NCBI GenBank assembly: GCA_949987565.1
Contig: OX465120.1
Location: 7,516,587-7,580,586, forward strand
Direction: 5' to 3'
Source: Luidia sarsii
Lineage: Eukaryota; Echinodermata; Asteroidea; Paxillosida; Luidiidae
Length of the DNA: 64,000 bases
Shown here one piece after another: positions 10,601-20,069 of the stretch (the stretch's first letter is position 1; each line of letters begins with the position of its first letter). A model generated the notes under the pieces. It ran no database searches. It was not told the DNA's origin and worked only from the letters and a program-made list of their open reading frames with translations. The translations under genes and the position numbers were made by a program.

Positions 10601-11459
10601 CGAACGGTTCAACAGGACATTACAAGGAATGATCAGCATGTACATCAAGGAGGACCAAACAGACTGGGATGAACATCTGTCGTATGTCATGATGGCATAC
10701 AGGGCCAGTGAACAGGCATCAACCAGAGCTACCCCTAATTCCCTAATGTTTGGAAGGGAGGCCAACATCCCCACTGATCTCCTCGCTGGTGAAATTCCAG
10801 GGGATCACCACCGAGACACAAATGAACATGCTTATCAGATACATCAGAGGATGTTAGCAGCATATGAGCATGTGCGGCAACACAGCCAATCAGCACAGGA
10901 ACGACAGAAGAGACTCTATGATGTTAAACAGGTTGGATGCCCATTTGGTGTTGGGGACCTGGTTTGGCTGTACACTTTCCGAAAAAAGCGTGGGAGAAGC
11001 CCCAAATTACAGGCTTTTTGGAAAGGTCCCTTCCGGATTCACCAAAAACTCTCTGATGCAAACTACCAAATTAGACCTGTGCATGGTGGACGATCTCAGA
11101 TTGTTCACTTTGACAGACTCAAACCATATGAGGCTCGCCCTGCTTCTGACCCCACACGGCAGAGACCAACTCGTCTGGAGGACACTCCTATCAGATCGGA
11201 TGTGGAGGATACCCTAAACCAGAGGAGCAAGACAGCCGACGATGTGACAGGAAACGATACTTGGGACGGTGAAGTTGCTGAAGATAACTATTGGAGTAGT
11301 GTAGATGATAGTGCTGTGGGACAGCCTAGCCCCGTACAACAGAAGCGCAGACGCAACCTCCCAGTGTGGATGCGAGCTGGCGATTTTGATCTTTGCGGTG
11401 GTAGGGGTCATCATTATAATGGAATTAAAGTGACAAATCATTGTGTTTCCCGGGTATGA
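7602..11459 (+). CDS. pol: Pol polyprotein (protease-RT-RNase H-integrase)
   Basis: The frame is open from 7560 to TGA at 11459 and is probably entered by -1 frameshift at 7599-7605; there is no good ATG near its start. Counting from 7689, the retropepsin site is DSGSS at residues 17-21, and the RT begins about residue 300 with FCIDYRRLN at 341 and the catalytic YLDD at 440-443. RNase H starts with DTDAS at 588. The integrase zinc finger lies at 807-847 (HDGSGGGH ... CPKC). The integrase core triad is Asp876, Asp936 and Glu972, with the expected 35-residue gap between the last two. A GPY/F-like module (FWKGPFRI) follows near residue 1115. All catalytic residues are present and there are no breaks, so this copy may be active. 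Confidence 0.95.
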   Translation, partial: KLDSAGIGANSQSCGDTEAQSCQYKNGQLLYVQVHVQDFDIEFLVDSGSSHTIIHTRLWNQFPDEVKQNTRPHLTPLVTAGGNTLNVVGVLTVKLQLGSMYLNQDVVIADITQTGILGSDFLERHRANIDFSQSKLSIDDCNFSLKRDDGRFKCCRVSAARTVTIPAKSEVVLPGKVQGRGTLTDTGIVEATSQYKIKPDSVIVARTLVNPQNMVVPLRVINPTSSDLILYKGTNVALLNYASEISLNTAKTASSLSTTLGPSLEDLLERSSEGLTNTQRNALHGLVAKHLEAFVGEDGKLGRTDQFFHKIDVGDARPIKQRARRLPISQRHTAQQQVEDMLRQDIIRPSYSPWASPIVLVQKKDGTLRFCIDYRRLNQITKKDAYPLPRIDESLDALSGSRWFSTLDLASGYWQTEVHPDDREKTAFTTGTGLYEFNVLPFGLCNAPSTFERLMEVVLHGLHWEICLIYLDDVIIYSRTFEEHLTRLSLVLTALQDAGLKLKPKKCSLVRPEVSYLGHIVSAEGVRTDPDKVSKIWNWPTPCSITDVRSFLGLCSYYRKFVANFAYIASPLHKLTQKNSTFLWTDECEAAFLKLKNFLTTAPILAYPDFERPFILDTDASNRGIGAVLSQIQNGKERVICYASRTLSKAEQRYCVTRKELLAVVTYVRHFKHYLYGKHFTLRTDHGCLRWLYNFKEPEGQTARWLEFLSTYDFTIVHRPGTKHSNADAMSRYPTSPDQCNVIQMPSWGTDELREAQLADPLLAPVLKWKEAGQKPELSLISGMDRVTKAYWFQWDQLELYNGVLHRRWVLPDGGEQQLLLVAPQTLQAEVMEQAHDGSGGGHLGLTKTVQKVRRRFYWIGCAHDVKLWVRQCPKCQGKKSPNPKRRAALKLAPVGAPMERIAIDIMGPLPLSSRGNRYVLVVSDYFTKWTEAYAIPNQESATVARVLVEEFICRYGVPYSIHSDQGKNFESSLFQTVCELLGIRKTRTTAYHPQSDGLVERFNRTLQGMISMYIKEDQTDWDEHLSYVMMAYRASEQASTRATPNSLMFGREANIPTDLLAGEIPGDHHRDTNEHAYQIHQRMLAAYEHVRQHSQSAQERQKRLYDVKQVGCPFGVGDLVWLYTFRKKRGRSPKLQAFWKGPFRIHQKLSDANYQIRPVHGGRSQIVHFDRLKPYEARPASDPTRQRPTRLEDTPIRSDVEDTLNQRSKTADDVTGNDTWDGEVAEDNYWSSVDDSAVGQPSPVQQKRRRNLPVWMRAGDFDLCGGRGHHYNGIKVTNHCVSRV

Positions 11460-11621
11460 CTAAAGCTACGTAGGGACCTTATACGCTAGTGTGGAAAAGA
11501 AATTATGAGCCCCGTATTTTGTGCAATATAAACGGGAAGAGACGCGTCTATAAAAGAAAAAAAAAATAGTGTTTTTACCATCTGGGCACAACTCCGGAGT
11601 GATTGTAGATACCATGTGTAA

Positions 11622-11815
11622 AGTAAATTAGATTAATAATAAGTAGAATAAAACGGTGAACAAGAGAACAAAGTGTTTTCCTAATGTGAATGCAACAGAT
11701 CACCAGTAAATTAGATTAATAATAAGTAGAGTAAAACGGTGAACAAGAAAAGAAAGTGTATTCTTAATGTGAATGCACCAGATCATCAGTAAATTAAATT
11801 AATAATAAGTAGACA
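11622..11815 (+). repeat. Tandem repeat, about 84 bp x 2.3, in the Gypsy 3' untranslated region
   Basis: The motif GTAAATTAGATTAATAATAA recurs at about 11622, 11706 and 11789, with GTGAACAAG and TAATGTGAATGCA at matching positions in the first two units. It lies between the pol stop and the 3' LTR. Role unknown. Confidence 0.85.
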
Positions 11816-12085
11816 AGTAACTGTAATGTAGGAGTAAATTTAGAGTATTTTGTAGGTAACTTTTAAGTAATGAATTAGTATAAAAGTAGCAACTGCAGTT
11901 TCCCTAACTTGAATGAGCCCTTGGAAAACAAACAGAAAAGATGCAAATGAGTACGTCTGAGTACGTCTGAAGGGGTGATAATTTTGTATTGATTAGTAAA
12001 TTAATGTTAAATTTGTTTGTATAATTTTCTGCTACAAATTTTAAACCTGGTCCTAAACTATTTCAGACGTGGGGACACGTCTTTC

Positions 12086-12096
12086 AGAGGAGGAGG
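12086..12096 (+). other. Polypurine tract
   Basis: AGAGGAGGAGG ends three bases before the 3' LTR at 12100, where plus-strand DNA synthesis is primed. Confidence 0.75.
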
Positions 12097-12099
12097 CTG

Positions 12100-12714
12100 T
12101 GTAGTGAATTTTCATTCCCAGACCCCTATTTTAACCATTTTGGAGGAGTCCAGAGGACTTCACTCTTGTGGGCATGGCTCAGGCCACAGAGGGTTGAGGA
12201 GTGGGAGGAGACATTGTGGGATGAGGGGTATAGTAACCCATTGTGGGTGCAGGGTGTGTAAGTTCATTGTGGGAGTGGGGGGCCCTTTAAATTCCTTATA
12301 CCTAATCCCCACTTTACATAATCCCTGCATGAGCAGAGGCTCTTGCCCCAATATAAAACCGGGGACGCCTGGAATTTGAGGGAGAGTCCAGCAGTTGGGT
12401 CGACTGGAGGTGGAGGGCGTGGTTTTGGCTTGAAGCCTTGAAGGAACCTTGAGTGGGCCTGGGATTTTATGTAAGTTGCCTCCATTACTTTAACCTTCAC
12501 CAGTTGCTTTCCTTGCCCTTATTTCCTGCTGTGTTTCCTCTAGTTTTCAAACTCTGTGCTCTGGGGTCTCAAGTTTGTTTTTCCTTATTTTTGATTCGTA
12601 CTCTGTTACTCTTAGGGATCGTTTTGGGGTTCCAAATTAAATTGTAATTGTATTCTCCTGAAATCCTGTTTAGTTCTTTTTATTTCATGTTGTCCATTGC
12701 CCAGTCCCGCTACA
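12100..12714 (+). repeat. 3' LTR of the Gypsy element
   Basis: 615 bp, matching the 5' LTR throughout as read by eye, with TG...CA ends. It supplies the polyadenylation region for the element RNA. Confidence 0.93.
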
Positions 12715-13351
12715 TTATCATTCAGGCTTTTATTGCTGCTCATAAGAGACTCAATGCAAGATATTATAGGCACCATTCCTTTTAGTGCAGCCTGTTCCAC
12801 TTTCTGTAGTTTGATGTCCATTGATCTGGTTTTTGTTTGTAGAGAATTCCAGATTTCTGGATTTACTCTCGTACAGTCCAGTTCTGGGACGTTGCCTGGC
12901 CGCTTGAAACTATTAAGTTTTTTTCCGCAACCTTCTCATCCGATGCCGTCTTCCGTATATAACAACTTGCTGATGACGGCAGCCAGCTTGTCGTTTACCT
13001 TGCTCCCCACATCGTCTGCTGAGTAGAAGTGCTCCACGACGGACAGCACCTCGGCTGAAGGGTTGTCTTCAGTGTCGGGTATGAGGAGGCTGTTGATCAG
13101 CTGGTCTGTTGTCTGTGACTCGTTGCTAGATGAACTTGCATTGCTTCTGCCATCGATGTCATTTGGACTTGTAATGAAGCAAGCTTTTGTCGAGTGACCA
13201 CGTCTGATGATTTTCGCCTTGGTTTTGGTCTAGTCTTCGCCACTGCTGGATTATCAGCAGGCGTAGAGCAGGACGCTGACAGATGGATGTCGGTCACAGT
13301 GCCGCTGCACTCAGGGTCCGAAGACCCGTCGAGCAAGCGTAAGATGTCTGA
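12715..13351 (-). pseudogene. DIRS-like gag, N-terminal part
   Basis: The minus strand shows an acidic start (ILRLLDGSSDPECSG), a Lys/Arg-rich segment and a coiled-coil-like QKLASLQVQMTSMAEAMQ. After a frameshift near 13130 come the conserved VVEHFYSADDVGSKVNDKLA, the FKRPGNV...VNPEIWNSL box and TKTRSMDIKLQKVEQAALKG, all typical of DIRS-like Gag. An in-frame TGA lies near 12945. The frame meets the Gypsy LTR at 12714 and resumes in the same frame at 5616. No ATG remains at the start. Confidence 0.7.
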
Positions 13352-13424
13352 AGAGTAGTTGAGTCGTCATTGTACGAACTATACCGGTCACAAAAATGCA
13401 CCGAGGCGTGGACGGCGGGGCGCA

Positions 13425-13433
13425 CTTATATAG
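13425..13433 (-). promoter_or_regulatory. TATA-like box of the DIRS-like element
   Basis: The minus strand reads CTATATAAG about 75 bp upstream of the gag reading frame. Position and orientation fit an element promoter. Confidence 0.4.
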
Positions 13434-13783
13434 GGAGTGGCCTCTTTTTAAACAAAAGACTCTCTCAATTGTGACGGATAAATACCGGTGGCAGGTGCAA
13501 TCTCAAGTAAGGCCGCAGTGCTATGTGGTTGTGAGGTAGAATCCGCCTTAGTCAAGTTGATAGCGACAGCCCTGTCAAGATTCACACCTCACGTACAATC
13601 CTAGTCTACCTCACAAGCAACTTGGCGCGCAGGTCTGGTGCAGCACGTCCAGCTTCACTGCTTGCATACAACGGACTCCCGCGGGGCCCACACACACGCT
13701 GCGTGCTCCCAGAGCTCTCACGCATGCGCACTATTATCCCTAGCCTCATCTCAAGCCTACTGTTTCGCTACAATACATGGTGA

Positions 13784-14767
13784 AAACACATTGGACCTTG
13801 CTCTGCTATAAGAACATCAACAACTATAGACAACACCATCGCCTTCCTGGACACTCTGGTCCACAGGGAGACCGATGGCAGCCTAACTACAACAGTGTAC
13901 CGTAAGCCCACGCACACTGACCAGTACTTGGCTTACGACTCCCACCATCCCGAGTCTGTTAAGCGCGGAGTGGCCAAGTGCCTCTTTGACCGTGCGTCGC
14001 GGTTGGTGACCAAACCACGATGTACGGCCTCAGAGAAACGTCATGTGCACGCTGCCCTAACAGCGAACGGGTACCCTACCCCCTTCATCCGTCGTTCATC
14101 CAGACCCAAGGTGAACGCCGATACGGAGCGGGTTGAGTACAAATCGTTCGCTGTACTCCCCTTCATGGACGGAGTCTCCGGACAATTGAGGAGAATTCTC
14201 GAGGGACACGGCATCCGTACCGTGTTTCGTTCCTCCACCACCCTGAGAAACCACCTCGTCCATCCCAAGGACCCTGTCCCCCCGGGAAGACGCGGAGGTG
14301 TTGTCTACGAGATCCCGTGTGGCGAGTGCGACCAGGTCTACATCGGCGAAACCGGCAGGCCCATCGGAGAGAGGATCAAAGAGCATCAGCGTGATGTGAG
14401 ACTCTCCTGTGTGGACAGATCTGCAGTAGCTGAGCATGCTTGGGGAGCTGGTCACCGGCCCAATTGGGACGATGTGCGGTGTATCGACCACGAACCGCAT
14501 TGGTACACCAGACGCGTCAAGGAGGCCATTCATATCCGACTTCGACATAATAACATCAATCGAGACAGCGGTGTTGACATCCCCGGTTTCTGGCTCCCAA
14601 CCATCCGTCGCCACGACCGCCGGCCCACCACAGGCAGGCCCGCTGGAGGACGCCAGAGCCGCGCGCCAAACCGCACGGTCACCACTACGACGTCCGCAAA
14701 CCGGCACACAGGAACCGACGGAGCGGATATAAACGGACGCCGCAGCGCTCTTTCTTCAGTTGCCTGA
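13784..14767 (+). pseudogene. PLE protein, RT end plus GIY-YIG endonuclease
   Basis: The frame is open from 13784, after an in-frame TGA, to TGA 14765-14767, about 327 codons with no true start. The first part (NTIAFLDTLV, then VYRKPTHTDQYLAYDSHHP) is the RT thumb and linker of Penelope-like elements. The GIY-YIG nuclease starts with VVYEIPCGECDQVYIG at 14298-14345, includes the conserved Arg (GETGRPIGERIKEH), and shows the two Cys of the CCHH motif typical of PLE endonucleases. The end is Arg/Thr-rich. The endonuclease would nick target DNA for priming. The C-terminal half is uninterrupted; the copy lacks the RT palm. Confidence 0.85.
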
Positions 14768-14797
14768 TGAAGGTTAGCAGTTAGCAACCGAAACGTC
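14764..14797 (+). ncRNA. Hammerhead-ribozyme-like motif at the PLE 3' end
   Basis: CTGATGA (14764-14770) is followed by a small hairpin (GGTT 72-75 with AACC 86-89) and GAAACGTC (14790-14797), the core order of a minimal hammerhead. PLEs are known to carry such ribozymes in their terminal repeats. One extra base (A71) sits between core and stem II, and the stem I pairing is short (GC/GC), so activity is uncertain. Confidence 0.5.
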
Positions 14798-14985
14798 GCT
14801 TCTAGCAACGACACATCGCGTGACTTTGATCACCCTTCTAATTGTCTACACCACCGCGATGAACAACCCTTTCATTTCTATTGAATCAACAACTATGTAA
14901 AAACGTCATTAATAAAAAGAAACGAATGCCCAAACCAGTAATAAAGTACATACAAAGATATCGAAGAATAAAAAAGCGTAAAACA

Positions 14986-15345
14986 CTACACTGAGTTGTT
15001 CAGCTCCCGCACGGCACTTGGGTAGAAGCGTTGAGCTGCTATTTTAGTTTTAGTCTTGGCCGCTACAGCTCTGTAACTCCTTCCTGAAGGGAGTTGGAAC
15101 AGAGTGCCAGAGTTTGACTGGTCCTTTGCTTTTTTGTGCCGCTGCCCTCTTTCGTAGCCTCGTCTACCACTGACGACAGGGGGCTGACCAACGATCCTCG
15201 ACTCGCTGGTTGAAGCCAAACACCTCAACCTGCAAAAGATCGGCGCTGCTGGGCCCTTTCACACAGTGGTTAACTTGTGCCAACCAGGTCAGGTCGCTCG
15301 CGATGTGGATGCCCAGGAACTTAAAAACATGAACTCTCAACTTTT
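14986..15345 (-). pseudogene. Non-LTR retrotransposon fragment, RT C-terminal end
   Basis: Minus-strand frames give FKFLGIHIASDLTW (near 15330), the late RT segment of many LINEs. A 3' part follows, ending GRSYRAVAAKTKTKIAAQRFYPSAVRELNNSV (written in part), which resembles the C-terminus of CR1/Rex-type proteins. A frameshift near 15230 separates the two. It is 5'-truncated at a TGCTCATTT-type minisatellite. Confidence 0.55.
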
Positions 15346-15560
15346 TACCTGCTCAGTGTGCTCATTCACCTGCTCATTTCGTGCTCATTTCGTGCTCATT
15401 TCGTGCTCATTTTGCTCATCGATCTGCTCATTGTGCTCATCCACCTGCTCATTTTGCTCATTCACTTGCTCAATTTTGCTCATTCACCTACTCCATTTTG
15501 CTCATTTCCTGCTCATATAAAGTTTGGCTAATTGACCTGCTCATTTTGCTCCCATAAAGA
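15340..15560. repeat. Minisatellite of TGCTCATTT-type units
   Basis: TGCTCATTTCG, TGCTCATTTTGCTCATTCACC and near variants repeat about 20 times with an 11-bp basic unit and some longer units. No coding sense. Confidence 0.85.
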
Positions 15561-16840
15561 TCATTACCATCTCTAAATTTGTCTTCCGCTTTCATCGTGT
15601 TGGAACAAGCCGATAAATTCGGCATGGTATTTAACTCTATCCCCTGACTGAAAGGTCCCGGACTTTCTGGCTCAAAGAGTCTCACCACACTCTTATAATT
15701 GACACGCACAACTTCTCACAAAGGGCGATGTATGACATTGCATTATATTGTGGGGGTTGACTACTCATACTGTGTAATTAGTGTGTATACACAGTTACAC
15801 ACGCACACTGTGTTTCGTGCTTCTGAGAAAACGCCACCATTGCAGGTGACCTAGCTGGCAGGTGACCTTTCCACCACAAGCCATGAGGCGATGGGCACAT
15901 GGACTCACATCCGACATTAATACCAAAGAGGGTAAATGCAGCTCGAAGTGCCCGGATGTCAGTGGCAATCGCGCGTAATGTGAATGGGGAAAAGTATAGC
16001 CGAAAGTTTGTGAATGCGGAAACTAAAATGTTATATAAATGTTATTTAGTAATGAACAGAAAAGTCAATTTAAGGGCCCGGACCTCGTAGGATTCTTCGC
16101 AGGTCCGCATTACTTTCAGGTGATGGCGGGTGTCACTGTGTCCGGCCAACTGTTAGCGATTTCCTTTGTAAAACCGCTGTGCATGCTACCATCCATGGTG
16201 CTGCCGAGCTACATGCGCATTGCATGTTCTTGTACATTGGGAGCATGCATGGTGCAATAGAAGGCTGAAACGTCTTTTGGCAGTTAATCCCCGCACCAGG
16301 TGTAAGGAGCGGAGGCGGGCGGAGGATCTTAATCATTACCGGTATGTGTAACTCTTTTATATTATCTATAACCCCTTATTATTATTACTTGCATTTTATA
16401 ATCATTAACCTTTATCAATTTGGCGCTAGTTTTCTTTTTTGTGTGCTTGTATGAACTTAACAGAAGAAAAAAACTCACCTGTATGTAGACCGTTGCACCG
16501 TTTTAGTGGCATCTGTTTGTTAGTTCTGTATCGTGACAGTTGGAACTTCTCTGGTGAGTCTGAAGGGCGCCACCGCACGGCTGAGGCGGGACATGCTAAC
16601 CTCCCGCCTTCCGTCATCGGTCGATGCCCTTCGACCACCATTTACAGCCTCCTGATTTAAACCAACCAACCAGCCAATCCGATCACGGTGTGTCGAGGGC
16701 CGATTATTTGCGTCAACCCCATACCATCTGGACCAACCGCCCTCGGCGCACCAACCCCTCCACACAAAACAAAACAGGATAATTGGGTTTTCGGAGACAC
16801 CATGTAAATTCTCTTTTGTGAGTAAGTGTGGTTCTGAAAA
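15561..16840. other. Region without recognisable gene
   Basis: Mixed sequence with short AT-rich parts and a few tgcatgc-type repeats near 16180-16260. The stretch 16550-16840, rich in short open frames on both strands, is probably the 5' region of the LINE that starts at 16921. Nothing else recognised. Confidence 0.4.
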
Positions 16841-16855
16841 GAACCGGAGGAACTC

Positions 16856-16889
16856 GACGTTTCGAACAGTGTACTCTGCTCGTCATCAG
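16856..16889 (-). ncRNA. Hammerhead-ribozyme-like motif (minus strand)
   Basis: Read on the minus strand: CTGATGA (16889-16883), a 6-bp stem II (GAGCAG 81-76 with CTGTTC 69-64), then GAAACGTC (16863-16856). CTC before and GAG after the core can form stem I. One unpaired C sits between CTGATGA and stem II. It lies 32 bp upstream of the LINE ORF in opposite sense, so it may belong to a separate short element. A weaker copy is at about 35780-35817. Confidence 0.5.
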
Positions 16890-16920
16890 GAGACTGCTCG
16901 TCTTCAGGAAACAAAACAAA

Positions 16921-18750
16921 TGAAGACTCCAGCTCTTCGCATCGCAAGCTGGAATGTCAGGACCATGAGTCCTGGAATCACCGACGATATCCAACAGATC
17001 TACGATGCCCGCAAGACAGCGGTCATCGACAGAGAGCTGCAGCGCCTGAACGTCGACATCGCCTGCCTGCAGGAGACGCGCTTGGCAGACAGTGGATCCA
17101 TCAGGGAGGCAATAGCTATCTTCTTCTGGCAAGGCAAGCCTCAGGATGAGCCTATAGGCAACACGGTGTAGGTTGCGCTGTGAGAAACACCCTGCTGGCC
17201 TCTGTCGAGCAACTTTCAGGAGGCACAGAGAGAATACACACCCCTTCGCCTGTCTGCGACTGGTCCTGTCACCATCCTCAGTGCATACACTCTCACGCTG
17301 TGCTTCACCCTTAGGGGAAGGACCTGTTCAACAAAGTCCCGAACGAAGCCGTGTCCAAGGTGCCTGTCACAGAAAGGCTCTTCCTGCTAGAGTAGGCGCT
17401 GACCGCCACTCCTGGCCGTCCTGCCTTGGTCCTCGGGAGGATAAATGAGAATGGACAGAAACTGTTCGAGCTGTGCTGTTTCCGAGGCCTGTACGTGTGT
17501 CACAAACACCTACTTCGCAAGCAAGGGGCTTCACAGGGTGTCCTGGAGACATCCCAGGTCCCGTCACTGGCATCAGCTGGATCTGATCATCACCAGGCGT
17601 ACAGACCTCAGCCGTGCACTGCTACCCCGCAGCTTCCACAGTGCAGACTGTGATACAGACCACTCTCTCATAGCCTGCAAGGTGAGACTCGTGCCCAAGA
17701 AGATCCAGCACAGCAACACCAAGGGCAAACCGAGGATCAACACCTGCTAAGCAGCAACCCTATAGAGGACACAGCAGGCAGGTCCTGAGTTTGAAGCAGC
17801 AGACACCATCGAAACCAAGTGGGCACACCTGCGGGACACCATCTACAACTCTGCCAAAACTGCCTATGGGAAGCGTGAGAGAATGAGCGCTGACTGGTAC
17901 GCGGCAAACTGGGAGGAGCTATAGAGCCCCTGTCAGAAGCCAAGAGGGAAGCCCTGGTCGCCTACAAGAAGGATGCTAACCCCAAGACGCGCGACGCTCT
18001 CAGACTCTTCAGAAGCATCGCCCACCGAGCCGAACGCCGCTGCGCCAACGCCTACTGGCAACAACTTTGTAGCAGCATCCAGATAGCAGCTGAAACTGGG
18101 AATGTCAGGGGACTCTACGGCGGCATTAAGCAAGCATGCAGTGGGACCAACAGCCTCGAAGACTGCATGGGTAGAGCAATACCTAGAACTGTACGCTACC
18201 CAAAACGTGGATATCGACACAGGCCTGGACGATATCACAGACCAGCAAGTCATGAAGGAGCTCGACACCTTACCATCATTGGACGAGCTCAGCAAAGCCA
18301 TTGACTTCCTCGCGTCTGGTAAAGCCCCTGGAGCGGACGGCATCCCGTCGGAGATCCTGAAGACGGGAAAGCCAGCCCTCCTGCAGCCTCTCCATGAACC
18401 CCCCCCCCCCACCTCCGCTATAAGACGTTTGTAAACGAGACCTAAAGTTGTCCAATATCAATGTCGACAGGCTGGAGGGGACTGCAGCAAACCGCTCTTC
18501 ATGGAGGAGGGTGGTGCAGATGGGCATGGAAGGTGCCGAGGACGCCAGGCCAGACACGCTATCTCTGAAGCAGGCCTTGCGGAAGGCAGGGACAGCCTCC
18601 CTAGCCCCCCCCCCCATCCTTCATCTGCCACCGCTGCAGCAGAGATTGCCACTCAAAAGTGGGCCCCCAAAGCTACACCAAGAAGTGCCGACTGCTACAC
18701 CACCGTCAGTAATGACGAAAGGATGCCTACTACTGTGTCGGTGTGTGTTC
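16921..18750 (+). pseudogene. LINE ORF2 with reverse transcriptase deleted
   Basis: The ATG at 16921 opens an apurinic-type endonuclease: LRIASWNVRTMSPG, then DIACLQETRLADSG with the catalytic Glu. Later parts, spread over three frames, include the Ser-Asp-His end (YRTDHSL-like CDTDHSLIACK near 17650). The linker before RT is present (VMKELDTLPSLDELSKAIDF, ASGKAPGADGIP, near 18250-18350). At 18396 a run of 13 C replaces the whole RT palm. Sequence resumes with a C-terminal part (INVDRLEGTAANRSSWRRVV near 18460, and a FICHRCSRDCHSKVG zinc finger near 18615). It resembles the common RTE/CR1-like LINEs of marine invertebrates. Dead by deletion, stops and shifts. Confidence 0.75.
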
Positions 18751-18954
18751 GTATGTGCGTGTATGTGTACGCGTGCAGTCATCGTCGCGTCTAGTTTGCC
18801 CCATAGAGCTCTATGAGTTTGCCCTCTTTGGTAATGGCGTCGCAATTTATTTTTATTTATTTATTTATACAAAACCCAATCCCAAAGATGCCAATAAAAT
18901 GTGCTGGGGAAATCTGAACTGTAATACATGAAGCCGTGGACTATGTCTGGCCAA

Positions 18955-19560
18955 TCAAGAAATGATGTACAGCCTCCTTAAAACTCTGAGCCCCCTCCTT
19001 TGAGGGCTGCCCAATGATATCAGGGGAAGCCTATTCCAGATGTTGACAGCGACTGGCAAAAAAACTCCTGTCATAGTCCAGCAGAGTCTGGGCTCTTCTT
19101 GTATCAGGAGGAAGAGGGTGCTGTAGAGAGAAAGGATGCACTGCAACAGAAGAACGTAGTGCTTGACAACGGTTGTTGGGAATCACAGCTCGTGCAGGAA
19201 GAAGACTTCTCAGAAGTGACGGGCATGAATCCAAATGCATTTTATAGATACAGGCTACGGCACTGATTATACGCCGGTGACAAAGGGGTTGAAGATTATA
19301 TGCAAGTGCCTCACCTGGTACAACAGCAATGATAGCATGCACTGCTCTTGGATGTGGTTGACATAGCCAGTGATGTTCTTCTGAGAATTAATAACTTTTG
19401 GCGAGTTGCTTTAGCCACGGACTAAATGTGTCTTCCAGCTCATAGAAGAGGAGAAGGTGACCTCAAGAAGCTTAAGTTCATCAACCTCTTCAAGGATGTA
19501 GCCATTGAAGGACAAGGGCAGATGGTTTCGATTCTTTTTTCTTGAAGTTACCACACACAT
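18955..19560 (-). pseudogene. LINE fragment, RT thumb and C-terminus
   Basis: Minus-strand frames give EEVDELKLLEVTFSSSMSW (near 19470), the motif-E region of non-LTR reverse transcriptases. A RRIISAVACIYKMHLDSCP segment (near 19240) and a terminal SRCQHLE...PLISLGSPQRRG part ending near 18960 follow, as at the C-terminus of jockey/CR1-type LINEs. Two frameshifts. 5'-truncated at about 19560. Confidence 0.65.
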
Positions 19561-19939
19561 CGATCGTTGCGTGCTTTCCGCCGTTCATGTAACAGTCGTG
19601 GGCTCAACCGCTTACAGACCCACTGCGCACACAGAACTGTCAGAATTTTTTTTTTAGAAATCGAAGATGGCAGCCTTGTTTTGGCTGTCGCACGGGCGAA
19701 ACACCTCGATCAACTGAGGGTATTTTTTTCCTTTTTTTTCCAAAACGTGAGTAAAGCAAATGACTAGTATTAGAATCCTTGATTCTCACTGAATCAAAAA
19801 ATGGGCACGTAGAACGGTGATACGGGTGTTTTCAGCGGTAAATCTGGGGGTTTCGGTCGGGTAGTTTTTCGGTCGAAATGTTTTGGTGGAATTGTACACA
19901 TCAGCAGGGTTGGGACTCTGTTTTAGTTGGACTCAGCTA

Positions 19940-20010
19940 CAGTCACCCGAATCTCAAAATGTCAAAATTCGATAAAAAAGGGTTACTTGTCGGGTCCAAG
20001 TTACTCGGAC
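19940..20010 (-). mobile_element. MITE of the TAGTCCGAG family, partial copy
   Basis: It carries the family's end: GTCGGGTCCAAGTTACTCGGAC preceded by an AT-rich core and GTCACCCGAA (these are short motifs within 19940-20010). One end is missing. Other copies lie at 22255, 22649, 24428 and 25134. Confidence 0.6.
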
Positions 20011-20069
20011 TTGTATAACCCATGACCCCCAATAAGCTACACACAGCTTCGCTAACACGTGTAAAATGG

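Larger units (their letters stand above)
5617..12714 (+). mobile_element. Full-length Ty3/Gypsy LTR retrotransposon
   Basis: A 7,098-bp element with two 615-bp LTRs that show no difference I could find, an open gag, an open pol and a polypurine tract. Domain order protease-RT-RNase H-integrase places it in Ty3/Gypsy. It inserted in gag of the DIRS-like element, opposite in orientation. The bases flanking the LTRs (GGAAA left, TTATC right) do not form a target-site duplication. Intact frames and matching LTRs suggest a recent, possibly competent copy. No env-like frame is seen. Confidence 0.93.
12715..13620 (-). mobile_element. DIRS-like retroelement, part 2 (gag start and 5' region)
   Basis: This is the 5' side of the minus-strand DIRS-like element interrupted by the Gypsy insertion. 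It contains the start of gag (12715-13351) and a promoter-like CTATATAAG at 13433-13425. The outer end is uncertain; 13440-13620 shows short AT/GC-mixed inverted pieces but no repeat I can pair within the window. Confidence 0.65.
13784..14880 (+). mobile_element. Penelope-like element, 5'-truncated copy 1
   Basis: It begins in the last part of the reverse transcriptase and runs through a complete GIY-YIG region into a 3' untranslated end with a hammerhead-like motif at 14764. The upstream edge is a simple 5' truncation. The terminal piece (about 14845-14890, beginning GTCTACACCACCGCGATGAA) recurs inverted at about 27080-27120. Confidence 0.8.
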
